In this document: positions 35,140 to 44,776 of the stretch, one piece after another
Layout of the letters: every line of letters begins with the position of its first letter
How positions within the stretch are numbered: the stretch's first letter is position 1
NCBI RefSeq assembly: GCF_051465645.1
Contig: NZ_CP195790.1
Coordinates: 806,001 to 870,000 of the forward strand
Direction of reading: 5' to 3'
DNA length: 64,000 nt
Source of the DNA: Planctomicrobium sp051465645
GTDB taxonomy: Bacteria > Planctomycetota > Planctomycetia > Planctomycetales > Planctomycetaceae
The notes under the pieces: model-generated
Databases searched by the model: none
Seen by the model: the letters and a program-made list of their open reading frames with translations, nothing else
Told to the model about the DNA's origin: nothing
Translations under genes and position numbers: made by a program

Positions 35140-36255
35140 ATGCGGAGCCTCCTCCTACTGACCATCTGCAGAGTGATGATGCTGTCTATGGCAGTGATCG
35201 TCGCAACGCGCCAGTCTGCAATGGGGGCAGAGAAAGCACCCCTTCAGCAAGATGCAGACATTGATCAGGTCCTGAATTCCGTTCTGAAACAGCTTACAGA
35301 TCAGAAATTTGGCGTTCGAGTCGAAGGTCAAAAGCGGTTAAATCGAATTGCTGAAGCCACTCCAGCAGTATTAGTGAACGTGGCGGAACAGTCAGAGTTT
35401 GAGATTCAGGCTCGAATTGTTCGCGCACTTGAAACCGTGTTTCTCTCTCATTCCGGCGACGTGGCTGACAATGCAGAGAAAGTGCTGATGGCGCTTTCGC
35501 ATTCGGATCTTGCCGTTGCGGACGACGCAAATTTGATCCTGATCGCCAATAGTCGACTACGCGAAGCCCGAGCAAGAAAGTCTTTGGAGAATCTGGGCTG
35601 CGTCTTTGCCTATGCCATCCCAATTGAATCGCGTGCCGGTTCGACTGCTCCAAGGGTGGGAGTGGGATTCGGTGAATTTGCAGTTTTACAGACGATTTTG
35701 CTCTCTGAGAAATGGTCAGGAACGACAGCCGAACTCTGGCACTTGCGCCGACTGACTCATCACCAGGGATTGATGATTTACACGTCGAAAAACAACGGGA
35801 TCACGTTAGACGACCTCTTGCCGCTGCAGGTTGAACTTCCCGGCGCAACCATCACTGAAAGAGGCGGTGCCCTCGGAGTTCGCCCGAGCACGTTCACGAC
35901 TTCGATGATTATCGAAGAAATTGTCGCTGATGGAGCCGCAGATAAGGCCGGGCTACGAATCAATGATGAAATTCTGATGTTGAATGAGGATCGGGTTCGA
36001 GATTTTTCAAATCTCGTTGAACTGCTTCTCGCCTACGCTCCCGGTGAAACGATTCAGATTCTGATTCGTCGAAATGGGGAAGAGATGCTGGTCCCGGTGA
36101 AACTCTCTTCCTGGAGGGACATTACACTGGGAGTGCCGCCGGTCGATCGGCCGGTCAGTGATTTCGTTGGACCATTGGGCGTCGCCCGCCCGATCGCCCC
36201 TGCTCTCCCTGAGAAACTTCGAATCCTCCCCCGACCACGATTTCAGCTGCAATAG
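35140..36255 (+). CDS. Exported PDZ-domain protein with a helical N-terminal repeat region
   Basis: A 371-residue protein. Signal peptide at about 1-30 (LLLLTICRVMMLSMAVIVATR), then a helical part (about 45-150) that resembles HEAT-type repeats: DQKFGVRVEGQKRLNRIAEA and SEFEIQARIVRALETV. A middle domain of unknown type ends near 245. The PDZ domain (about 250-335) has the GLRINDEILMLNE peptide-binding edge. No protease catalytic triad is visible, so it is more likely a scaffold or adaptor for exported proteins. The start is the ATG at 35140, the TTG at 35113 being less likely. A proline-rich tail ends the protein. Confidence 0.8.
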   Translation: MRSLLLLTICRVMMLSMAVIVATRQSAMGAEKAPLQQDADIDQVLNSVLKQLTDQKFGVRVEGQKRLNRIAEATPAVLVNVAEQSEFEIQARIVRALETVFLSHSGDVADNAEKVLMALSHSDLAVADDANLILIANSRLREARARKSLENLGCVFAYAIPIESRAGSTAPRVGVGFGEFAVLQTILLSEKWSGTTAELWHLRRLTHHQGLMIYTSKNNGITLDDLLPLQVELPGATITERGGALGVRPSTFTTSMIIEEIVADGAADKAGLRINDEILMLNEDRVRDFSNLVELLLAYAPGETIQILIRRNGEEMLVPVKLSSWRDITLGVPPVDRPVSDFVGPLGVARPIAPALPEKLRILPRPRFQLQ

Positions 36256-36302
36256 AGCTTTCAGGACACATCATTTTTGAAGATGGCCTCTGATATAAAA
36301 GA

Positions 36303-36331
36303 AGGACCGGCCCTTGATTAGGACCAGTCCC
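36303..36331. terminator. Shared imperfect terminator between convergent PDZ and isomerase genes
   Basis: GGACCGGCCC and GGACCAGTCC pair over ten positions with two mismatches around TTGATTA. On the minus strand TTCTTTTAT follows, which suits termination of the isomerase gene; the plus-strand PDZ gene ends 48 bases before. Confidence 0.55.
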
Positions 36332-36361
36332 CAGCTCAACTGAATCTGGATTTCGGGGGGA

Positions 36362-37183
36362 TCAGGCTCGCAAACCAGCTTCGCGCATCAGGCGAGCAGT
36401 TTGTTCGTATGCCTCGCGGACCCATTCTTCCATCTTGTCTGGCTCTGGTGAGAACTCCAGTTCGATCGAAATGGTTCCGTCGATCTCAAGATCTTTGATG
36501 GCCTTCAGGTACGGAGGAAAATCGACAACGCCACGACCAGGTGGCAAGTCGCCATGTTTCTTTCCATCGCAGTCAGAAATGTGGACATGAATCGCCTTGT
36601 TCTTAAGCTTGGCGAGTTCTTCTGCCCCGACATTTGCCAGCAGAAGATGTGAAATGTCGATGTTTGCGGCCAGTGCCGGGTGTCCGACGTCATCAATGAA
36701 TCGGGCCATGTTGTCGACATTGTTCAGCAGCGACTGATGGAACGGTTCGAGTTCCAGAGCGATTTTCACGCCCAGTTCTTCTGCGTAGTCCGCGAGTGCT
36801 CGGCAATTGTCGACGGCAATTTCCCATTGTTGTGCTGGCGGAATAATTTCCTGATTCCAGATGTACTCGCCGAGGACCAGCAGCAGATTTTCTGCCTCGT
36901 ACTCATAAACAAGGTCGAGGTGTTCCCGAATACGATCGATATGGAACTGTTGTACGCTGAGATTGAAGTCAGAAAGTCCCAGTGCGACACAACAGAGCGA
37001 AACAATAGGCAAACCCTGCCGATCGCACTCGCGTTTGATCGCAATTCGCTCACGAACATCGATCTCCAGCGGATCAACCTGTAAATCAATACAGTCGAAA
37101 CCGATTTCCTTCGTTTTCGCAATTCCCCAAGAGCGTGGATGGCCAGATTCAGCCCATGCGGAATTGATCAGTCCAAGTCGCAT
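36362..37183 (-). CDS. Sugar phosphate isomerase/epimerase (xylose isomerase-like TIM barrel)
   Basis: A 273-residue AP-endonuclease-2-type TIM barrel that uses a divalent metal. Metal-ligand motifs typical of the family: ALELEPFHQS near 145, NIDISHLLLAN near 180, HVHISDCDGKKHGDLPPGRG near 205 and ISIELEFSPEPDKM near 245. Such enzymes isomerise or epimerise sugars, inositols or their ketoses; the substrate is not identifiable. The start is the ATG at 37183 with AAGGA about nine bases before it; the longer frame to 37288 has 35 residues unlike the family. It diverges from the aldolase gene. Confidence 0.88.
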   Translation of the reverse strand: MRLGLINSAWAESGHPRSWGIAKTKEIGFDCIDLQVDPLEIDVRERIAIKRECDRQGLPIVSLCCVALGLSDFNLSVQQFHIDRIREHLDLVYEYEAENLLLVLGEYIWNQEIIPPAQQWEIAVDNCRALADYAEELGVKIALELEPFHQSLLNNVDNMARFIDDVGHPALAANIDISHLLLANVGAEELAKLKNKAIHVHISDCDGKKHGDLPPGRGVVDFPPYLKAIKDLEIDGTISIELEFSPEPDKMEEWVREAYEQTARLMREAGLRA

Positions 37184-37435
37184 CAAGATTTCCTTGTCAC
37201 ATGTGAGGGAATTGGAGGTGACGAAATGTCGATCCGTATGATACCCGCGATTGAGAAAACGTGATACGCTCTGGCAGTGTTTCGCCAATTCTGGCGACCG
37301 CGCTCGGAGTGTGCTGGCGAAGGAAAATCGACGTCAGAGGCCGACACGACCGAAAAATACGGACGGGGGTCACTGCGTCCTGGTCAGAATTGCCACATCC
37401 AAACCGTTTGAGTTTTTGATCTCGGAGTTGATTTC

Positions 37436-38474
<1,039 letters not shown>

Positions 38475-38476
<2 letters not shown>

Positions 38477-38565
38477 ACCGTTTTGGTCTGACACGGGACC
38501 ACGCGGTCCGCAGAAGAATAAAGCAGCCGGGGGCCAAATCAGGTCTCCCGGCTGTTTTTGTTTTG
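38475..38565 (+). terminator. Two small hairpins and a strong terminator after fba
   Basis: Two short hairpins, AGACC/GGTCT (38475-38489) and GGACC/GGTCC (38496-38509), precede a classical terminator: CAGCCGGG (38524-38531), CCCGGCTG (38547-38554) and TTTTTGTTTT. The other strand also has TTTATT after the stem, so it may serve the convergent UDP-glucuronate decarboxylase gene too. Confidence 0.85.
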
Positions 38566-38671
38566 GTTAGGTCTTTTCTTTTAGTCAGGTCCATCAGTTC
38601 GCAGACCATCGACCAGGGGGCAGCGAATGCTGCTGAGTCGTTCGTGCGGTGCGACTCAATAGGGATTCGAA

Positions 38672-39607
38672 CTAAAGACGCTGTGTCTCGCGGAAGAATT
38701 CGGTCATTCGTTCGAGGCCGGCTTTCAGGGAGACCTGAGGTTCCCAGTTCAGCAGTCCTTTGGCCTTGGTGATGTCTGGACAGCGTCGTTTTGGATCATC
38801 TTTCGGCAAGTCAACATACTTCAACTTGGACTTCGAGCCTGTCACGGCGAGAACGGCTTCGGCGAGTTCCAGCATCGTATTCTCGACCGGATTTCCGAGA
38901 TTGACGGGGCCAATTTCAACATCCTGCTCCATCATGCGGATGAATCCTTCGATCAGATCGTCAACGTAGCAGAATGAGCGAGTCTGGGCTCCGTCGCCAT
39001 AGATTGTCAGGTCCTCGCCCCGTAATGCCTGCATGAGAAAGTTGGAGACGACTCGTCCGTCATTCGGGTCCATGCGCGGGCCATATGTGTTGAAGATGCG
39101 AACGATTCGAACGTCAACTTTGTGAGCGATGTGGTAATTCACACACAGCGACTCTGCAACGCGCTTTCCTTCGTCGTAACAGCTGCGTGGCCCCAGTGGA
39201 TTGACGTGGCCCCAGTAGTCTTCACGTTGAGGGTGGACTTCCGGATCTCCGTACACTTCAGACGTCGACGTATGAAGAATGCGTGCCTTACAGCGCTTAG
39301 CCAGCCCCAGCATATTGACCATCCCTAACGTCGAGGTTTTGATGGTTTTGATCGGGTTGTGCTGGTAAGCCACCGGAGAAGCGGGACAGGCGAGGTTGTA
39401 AATCAAGTCGGCTTCGACAACGAGCGGATAAACGATGTCGTGACGAATCACTTCAAAGTGAGGGTTTCCAATGAGATGCCGAATATTGTCTTTTCGGCCA
39501 GAGAAAAAGTTGTCAATGCAGATAACATCATGACCATCACGAAGCAGTCGGTCGCATAAATGGCTTCCCAGAAAACCTGCTCCGCCGGTCACTACAACAG
39601 TTGCCAT
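38672..39607 (-). CDS. UDP-glucuronate decarboxylase (UDP-xylose synthase), extended SDR
   Basis: A 311-residue extended short-chain dehydrogenase with the UXS signature: GGAGFLGSHLCDRLL at the N-terminus (NAD binding), IDNFFSGRKDN, NLACPASPVAYQHNPIKT, LHTSTSEVYGDPEVHPQ, the catalytic YDEGKR, and GDGAQTRSFCYVDD. It makes UDP-xylose from UDP-glucuronate for surface polysaccharide or lipopolysaccharide. The ATG at 39607 is chosen; 18 residues further upstream do not match the family. Other glycan-synthesis genes are not nearby. It converges on fba. Confidence 0.93.
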   Translation of the reverse strand: MATVVVTGGAGFLGSHLCDRLLRDGHDVICIDNFFSGRKDNIRHLIGNPHFEVIRHDIVYPLVVEADLIYNLACPASPVAYQHNPIKTIKTSTLGMVNMLGLAKRCKARILHTSTSEVYGDPEVHPQREDYWGHVNPLGPRSCYDEGKRVAESLCVNYHIAHKVDVRIVRIFNTYGPRMDPNDGRVVSNFLMQALRGEDLTIYGDGAQTRSFCYVDDLIEGFIRMMEQDVEIGPVNLGNPVENTMLELAEAVLAVTGSKSKLKYVDLPKDDPKRRCPDITKAKGLLNWEPQVSLKAGLERMTEFFRETQRL

Positions 39608-40192
39608 CTTCCGTCTCACCCTGAGGAAACTCAATATTGATGTGCAGCCTTCCTGGCGCACTTGATGCGTGACTCATTTTAGAGCAGGTCAAATCTCGCC
39701 GTGCAAGGGAATTGGTCCGGCCGGAGCCAATTGCGGTGATTCTACTTGCATTCATCGACAATAAAGTCACTGCTCTGGCAGATTTGGCGACAGACTTTGC
39801 CATCGTTTGAGCCATGAAAGAGGGGACGGCTATATACTGACGGCGCACTGTCAGCTCACGGATGTTGTGTTCATCAAACAATCCCGTCAGGTGGAAACTC
39901 CCGAGCGACAGGTGAGGCGTTTCGCGATGCGGAACAGACGTTCGCGTCACAGAGGCGGAAGTTTCCTGTCCCGCCATGCTCTGAATTGGCCGAAAAACGG
40001 AAAATTTGGGAGGGATTTCGTACCGAGAGTCAATCTTCTCCTAAGAAATTCCTGCGGATAGGCGGACTTAGTGCGCACATGTCGGAATTGTCGCTATGAT
40101 AATCGTTTGCTCCTGATTTTCGGTTTGGCACCTAATGTTGTGGCTGCCGTGGAGATTTGGGCGCTTTACTCAGCTGAATCTGTTGTCCAGTC
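39608..40192. other. Divergent intergenic region
   Basis: About 585 bases between the UDP-glucuronate decarboxylase gene and the pseudouridine synthase gene, transcribed away from each other. It must hold both promoters. No gene, terminator or recognisable repeat is seen. Confidence 0.4.
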
Positions 40193-42154
40193 ATGACGCC
40201 ATCGAACGAAGAAACACCTCCATCACCACCAAAGCCAATGCGTCTGCAGCGGTTCCTCGCCCAGTGTGGCCTGGGATCCCGCCGAGACTGTGAAGAACTG
40301 ATCACATCAGGCCGAGTCGCGATTGACGGCAAAGCTGTTGACCAGCTGGGAACGACTGTCCAACCGGCATTGCAAGTCGTTTCACTCGATGGTGAGCGAC
40401 TGAAGGTTGAGCGGAAGAAGTACTTCATGCTCAACAAACCCGCAGGCTATCTGTGTACCGCGGACGACCCGGAAGGCCGTCGCCTTGTGATCGATCTGTT
40501 CCCGACTGAGGGGCCACGCCTCTTTACTGTCGGACGACTGGACGAAAACACGACAGGTTTGATTCTGGTAACAAACGACGGCGATCTGACACAGAAGCTG
40601 GCACACCCGCGTTACCGAATTTTCCGTACATACGTCGCCCAGGTCGCCGGTCAACCGCGGCCTGAAGTGTACGAGCAGTTGCGTCAGGGATTGTTCTTCA
40701 CTGAAGGTAAGTTTCGCGTTCACAGCGTGAAACCGATCAAGAAGGTGAAAGACAGCACTTGGGTTGAGATCGTGATGACCGAAGGGCAGAACCGCGAAAT
40801 TCGCCGTCTGTTCGCTCGTGTTGGTCACAAGATCATGAAGCTGGAGCGTCAAGGCTACGGACCATTAAATTTGGGCCGGTTGAATCGTGGTGAATACCGC
40901 GAATTGACCCGGGACGAATTGGCATCATTACATGCTGTGCTGATTCGAAATCGTGCTGAAGAAGGCAAATTGCCTGCCCGTCGCCCGAGTCGGCCAACCG
41001 AATCGCGTGATGGTGGAGATCGAGCCCGATCCCCTAGAAGAGAAACCGAAGGTCGCGGGTCAGATCGCGAACGTCGACCACGCTCAGCTGAAGGCGATCG
41101 ATTCGAAAGGCGAGATCGACCAACACGCAGTGGCGGCGATAGACCATCTCGCGGTGATCGTCCAGAACGCGGCGACCGCCCATTTGGTGACCGTCCGAAC
41201 CGTGGCGACCGACCAGTTCGCAGCGGTGGAGACCGACCAACACGCGGGGACCGTCCAGAACGCGGTGACCGCCCATTTGGTGACCGTCCGAACCGTGGCG
41301 ACCGACCAGTTCGCAGCGGTGGAGACCGACCAACACGCGGGGATCGTCCAGAACGTGGCGACCGCCCATTTGGTGACCGTCCGAACCGTGGCGACCGACC
41401 AGTTCGCAGCGGCGGAGATCGACCAACACGCGGGGATCGTCCAGAACGCGGTGACCGCCCATTTGGTGACCGTCCGAACCGTGGAGATCGACCAGTTCGC
41501 AGTGGTGGTGATCACCCAGCCCGTGGTGGTGACCGGCCTGTTCGTGGAGAACGATTCGAACGCAGCGACCGCCCAACCCGCGGGGATCGTCCAGAACGCG
41601 GTGACCGCCCCTTTGGTGATCGTCCGCCCCGTGGCGATCGTCCAGTTCGCAGTGGTGGTGATCACCCTGCCCGTGGCGGCGATCGGCCTGTTCGTGGAGA
41701 ACGATTCGAACGCAGCGACCGTCCAACCCGCGGGGATCGTCCAGAACGTGGTGACCGCCCCTTTGGTGATCGTCCGCCCCGTGGCGAACGTCCAGTTCGC
41801 AGTGGTGGTGATCACCCTGCCCGTGGCGGTGATCGGCCTGTTCGTGGAGAACGATTCGAACGTAGCGACCGTCCAACCCGCGGCGATCGTCCAGAACGTG
41901 GTGAGCGTTCATTTGGTGATCGTCCATCACGTAGCGGTGGTGACCGACCAGAACGCAGAGATCGTCCCGATCGTGGTGTCGCCGGAGAACGAGGGAGTCG
42001 CGCTCCATCAGGACGAGGGAAAAGTTCCTTCTCTGACGGAGCTCCGCGCGAACGACATGTTCCTGGTAAACCAGCGGATCGCCGACCAGGTTCGGCCTCT
42101 GGAAGACGTCGTCCACCAAGCGGTGGCGGCAAGCGGCCAGGCGGAAAGCGATAA
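40193..42154 (+). CDS. RsuA/RluB-family pseudouridine synthase with long RGDRP repeat tail
   Basis: A 653-residue protein. Residues 15-62 are an S4 RNA-binding domain and 70-255 the pseudouridine synthase domain, with GRLDENTTGLILVTNDGD near 114-131 carrying the catalytic aspartate, and EGQNREIRRLF near 197. It modifies a uridine in ribosomal RNA, by homology in the 23S (RluB) or 16S (RsuA). Residues 265-653, more than half the protein, are arginine-, glycine-, aspartate- and proline-rich: four 31-residue repeats (315-438) then three 50-residue repeats (439-about 585). RluB enzymes commonly have basic tails, but this one is very long. RNA binding by the tail is inference. Confidence 0.88.
   Translation: MTPSNEETPPSPPKPMRLQRFLAQCGLGSRRDCEELITSGRVAIDGKAVDQLGTTVQPALQVVSLDGERLKVERKKYFMLNKPAGYLCTADDPEGRRLVIDLFPTEGPRLFTVGRLDENTTGLILVTNDGDLTQKLAHPRYRIFRTYVAQVAGQPRPEVYEQLRQGLFFTEGKFRVHSVKPIKKVKDSTWVEIVMTEGQNREIRRLFARVGHKIMKLERQGYGPLNLGRLNRGEYRELTRDELASLHAVLIRNRAEEGKLPARRPSRPTESRDGGDRARSPRRETEGRGSDRERRPRSAEGDRFERRDRPTRSGGDRPSRGDRPERGDRPFGDRPNRGDRPVRSGGDRPTRGDRPERGDRPFGDRPNRGDRPVRSGGDRPTRGDRPERGDRPFGDRPNRGDRPVRSGGDRPTRGDRPERGDRPFGDRPNRGDRPVRSGGDHPARGGDRPVRGERFERSDRPTRGDRPERGDRPFGDRPPRGDRPVRSGGDHPARGGDRPVRGERFERSDRPTRGDRPERGDRPFGDRPPRGERPVRSGGDHPARGGDRPVRGERFERSDRPTRGDRPERGERSFGDRPSRSGGDRPERRDRPDRGVAGERGSRAPSGRGKSSFSDGAPRERHVPGKPADRRPGSASGRRRPPSGGGKRPGGKR
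41135..41955 (+). repeat. Tandem repeat tract: 93-bp units then 150-bp units
   Basis: Inside the pseudouridine synthase gene, four near-identical 93-bp units (41135-41506) give way to three 150-bp units (41507-about 41956). The 150-bp unit is the 93-bp unit plus 57 bp encoding an extra RGGDRPVRGERFERSDRP-like segment. Unit lengths are multiples of three, so the reading frame is kept and the coding frame as well as two or more others stay open across the tract. Units differ by few bases, suggesting recent copy-number change. Confidence 0.85.
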
Positions 42155-42307
42155 GCCCGGTCTGCCTTCGAGGGGCGCCACACTCGCATTAACTGCGATG
42201 CAGATGAAGCTGATGTGTTAGCAGCCTGAGAAGAGCGATCGAGTTATTTGTTCAAGATGATCGCTGGCAACTCCTGAATCGCAGAGATGGTTGCCATGCT
42301 CGAATTG

Positions 42308-42356
42308 AGACCGGCGTGTTGGAGGATCTCCTCTGACATGCCGGTCTTTTCATTTT
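42308..42356 (+). terminator. Terminator after the pseudouridine synthase gene
   Basis: AGACCGGC (42308-42315) and GCCGGTCT (42340-42347) close a stem extended by TGT/ACA, with an inner GGAGGA/TCCTC pairing, followed by TTTCATTTTG. It lies about 150 bases past the stop. The remaining gap to 42544 shows nothing else. Confidence 0.8.
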
Positions 42357-42544
42357 GATTGAGCTGTCAGGTACGAAAGCCGATTCGAATTGTTTAGAGT
42401 GTGGTATCGAAAAACGCCTTCTCGTCATGAGATGAACGTTTTGAGTTGAGATCAATCTTCAAGGTGTGAACGAAGAGTTGCTTCGCATTCACACGGAGTT
42501 GTAATCGGAACAAGTTCTGCATCACGTCGAAGCGGGGAGTTTCA

Positions 42545-43855
42545 ATGCTTTTGAATCGACTTCAGTTTGCTGCTGCTGCTGTGCTTTTTCTTTCCTCACA
42601 ACAGAGCTTCGCAGCCCCCCCTCCAACCCATACGGATGAATTGAAGGTCCCGAAGTATACATTGCCGGACCCTCTGACTTTTGCGGATGGCACTCCTGTC
42701 AAGACCGCTGAAGATTGGATTCAGCGTCGTCGTCCGGAGCTTCTGGAAGCATTTGCAAGCATGGTTTACGGCCAGTCGCCGCCTACTCCCACTGAGGTGA
42801 AGTTTGAGGTCATCTCTCAGAAAGATGACGCAATCAACGGAAAGGCGATCCGTAAGGAAATCGCAATTACACTGGTTTCGGAACCGAAGCCTGTCGTAAT
42901 GACCATGTTGCTTTATATTCCGAAATCGACCCCCAAAGCTCCTGTATTCTGGGGTCTGAACTTTCGCGGAAACCATTCCATCACAGCCGAAACGGATGTG
43001 CAGCTCAATCCAAACTGGGTGACATCGAATTCTCCCGGCGTTGTGGAGAATAAATCGACGGAAGAGTCTCGCGGAACCAGAACAAACCGCTGGCCGATCG
43101 AGATGATTCTGGATCGTGGGTTTGCACTGGCAACAGCTTACTATGGCGATATCGATCCCGATTTCGATGATGGATTTCAGAACGGAGTTCATTCGGGCTT
43201 TTATCGCGATGGTCAGACCAAACCTGCTGACCATGAATGGGGAACGATTGCAGGCTGGGCATGGGGATTAAGTCGCGGTCTCGATGTTCTGGAAAAGGAA
43301 CCGTTGGTCGATGCAACCAAGGTGGCCGTGATTGGGCATTCACGACTGGGCAAAACTTCACTTTGGGCAGGGGCGGCTGATCCACGTTTCGCCATTGTCA
43401 TCTCGAACAACTCCGGATGCGGCGGAGCGGCATTGAGTCGTCGGGCTTTCGGGGAAACCGTCGCCCGAATTAACTATGCATTTCCACATTGGTTCTGTAC
43501 CAACTTCAAACGCTACGACAATCATGAAGAAGCGTTGCCTGTCGACCAGCATCAACTGGTGGCCTTGATCGCTCCTCGTCCGGTGTATGTTGCGAGTGCG
43601 ACAGAAGATTTGTGGGCCGACCCGAAAGGGGAGTTTCTTTCTGCCCGATTTGCAGATCCTGTGTATCGACTTCTCGGAACCGATGGGTTTGGCGGAACAG
43701 TTGCACCGGAAGAATCCCCTGCTCCTGATCAACCTTTGAACTCCGGAACGATTGGATATCACCTGCGAACCGGAAAGCATGACATCAACGACTATGACTG
43801 GGGACAGTATCTCGACTTTGCTTCTCGTCACTACAAAGCAAGATCGAAAGAATAG
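42545..43855 (+). CDS. CE15-like glucuronoyl esterase (alpha/beta hydrolase)
   Basis: An exported protein of 436 residues with a signal peptide (LQFAAAAVLFLSSQQSFAAP). It matches bacterial CE15 enzymes, which cut ester bonds between lignin alcohols and glucuronic acid of xylan. The nucleophile motif GHSRLGKTSLW is near 260; the region GCGGAALSRRAFGET near 297 and PHWFC near 317 are family markers, and a histidine near 412 (RTGKHDIND) would complete the triad. It is near no other xylan gene. Substrate specificity is not certain. Confidence 0.85.
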   Translation: MLLNRLQFAAAAVLFLSSQQSFAAPPPTHTDELKVPKYTLPDPLTFADGTPVKTAEDWIQRRRPELLEAFASMVYGQSPPTPTEVKFEVISQKDDAINGKAIRKEIAITLVSEPKPVVMTMLLYIPKSTPKAPVFWGLNFRGNHSITAETDVQLNPNWVTSNSPGVVENKSTEESRGTRTNRWPIEMILDRGFALATAYYGDIDPDFDDGFQNGVHSGFYRDGQTKPADHEWGTIAGWAWGLSRGLDVLEKEPLVDATKVAVIGHSRLGKTSLWAGAADPRFAIVISNNSGCGGAALSRRAFGETVARINYAFPHWFCTNFKRYDNHEEALPVDQHQLVALIAPRPVYVASATEDLWADPKGEFLSARFADPVYRLLGTDGFGGTVAPEESPAPDQPLNSGTIGYHLRTGKHDINDYDWGQYLDFASRHYKARSKE

Positions 43856-44141
43856 TTTGGCTGATCGCAGTTGCAGAACTTGTTGCTGTACGACTGCCTG
43901 GCGTGGAACCTGAGTTGGCGAAGTTTCTTGCGAAGCCGGAACCTGCCAAAGTCTCGCCATAGCCGATTCAGAATCCTGTCGCTGTTTTTTGCTTCCAATT
44001 GATACTGGCAGTTGATGTTGTGGACGCGGGATTCCACATCGTCGCGGATTGCCTTACGATTCAGCGAGAGAGCGTTACTGACGTGACGGTCCTCGCTGAA
44101 TTCTTAGTGAATCTGTACTCGGTCCCCGGAAACTCGCCCTC

Positions 44142-44687
44142 GTGAACTCGTTGCCCTCTGATTCTTCCAGAACGTTGACACCTGCTGCCCGAAAGTACCT
44201 GATCATTGATCAGGGACTGATCGCGATTGGTGCCAACTTCATTATCAACTATTTGATTGCCTGGTCGACGCATCGGGATGTTCCCATTGTGCCCATCGAA
44301 GGTAAGTTGAGTTTACTGGAAGACACAACAGCGACGTGCTTCCTCATGCCATTTATCGCCTGCTTAGTTGTCTCTCATCTGACTCGATTCGAGTTGCAGA
44401 AGGGACGCTTCCCACGGTTGCCTCCGTTTCGCTGGATGGCAATGCTCGGCGAATATTTCACTGCCAGCTACTATCCTCGTGCGGTGATTTTCGCTGTGAT
44501 TGGAGGACTTGTCGTCGCTCCGCTGGCGGCAATGGCGATACGATCAAGCGGGCTTCAGCCGCTTCCGTTATCGCAATTCCTCATTCTGAAAGGAGCTCTC
44601 GCGAGTCTGTATGGAATTGTTCTCTGTCCGCTCTTTTCCTGGATGGCGATGCATACTCCTGATATTTCCAACGGGAAGTATCGATAG
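44142..44687 (+). CDS. Small integral membrane protein of unknown function
   Basis: I do not recognise this 181-residue protein. It has four predicted membrane helices: around 21-42 (IIDQGLIAIGANFIINYLI), 62-80 (TATCFLMPFIACLVVSHLT), 108-132 (AVIFAVIGGLVVAPLAAMA) and 143-168 (FLILKGALASLYGIVLCPLF). The start is a GTG at 44142 and the stop is at 44685-44687. An imperfect hairpin shared with the convergent stress-protein gene follows. A distant relation to small permease-like proteins is possible but not supported. Confidence 0.65.
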   Translation: MNSLPSDSSRTLTPAARKYLIIDQGLIAIGANFIINYLIAWSTHRDVPIVPIEGKLSLLEDTTATCFLMPFIACLVVSHLTRFELQKGRFPRLPPFRWMAMLGEYFTASYYPRAVIFAVIGGLVVAPLAAMAIRSSGLQPLPLSQFLILKGALASLYGIVLCPLFSWMAMHTPDISNGKYR

Positions 44688-44691
44688 ACCA

Positions 44692-44736
44692 AAAGGCCGC
44701 TTTCAGAAAAGATGGGTGACCACGAAGCGGCTTCAT
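44692..44736 (-). terminator. Imperfect terminator of the universal stress protein gene
   Basis: GAAGCGG and CCGCTTTC form a stem with one bulge, on the minus strand followed by CCTTTTGG. It lies about 40 bases past the stop of the stress protein gene and just after the convergent membrane protein gene. Confidence 0.5.
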
Positions 44737-44776
44737 TGTAAATGTTTTTGCGAATCGCGATCAGTTCTGAACGAGT

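Noticed and set aside
41135..41956. CRISPR array
   Set aside because: The repeats are contiguous and in frame, with no unique spacers, and lie inside a coding sequence.
40953..42221. A 422-codon plus-strand open frame, and 361- and 243-codon minus-strand frames, over the repeat tract
   Set aside because: They overlap the pseudouridine synthase gene, whose 93- and 150-bp repeats (multiples of three without stops) keep several frames open. Their sequences are simple repeats without domains.
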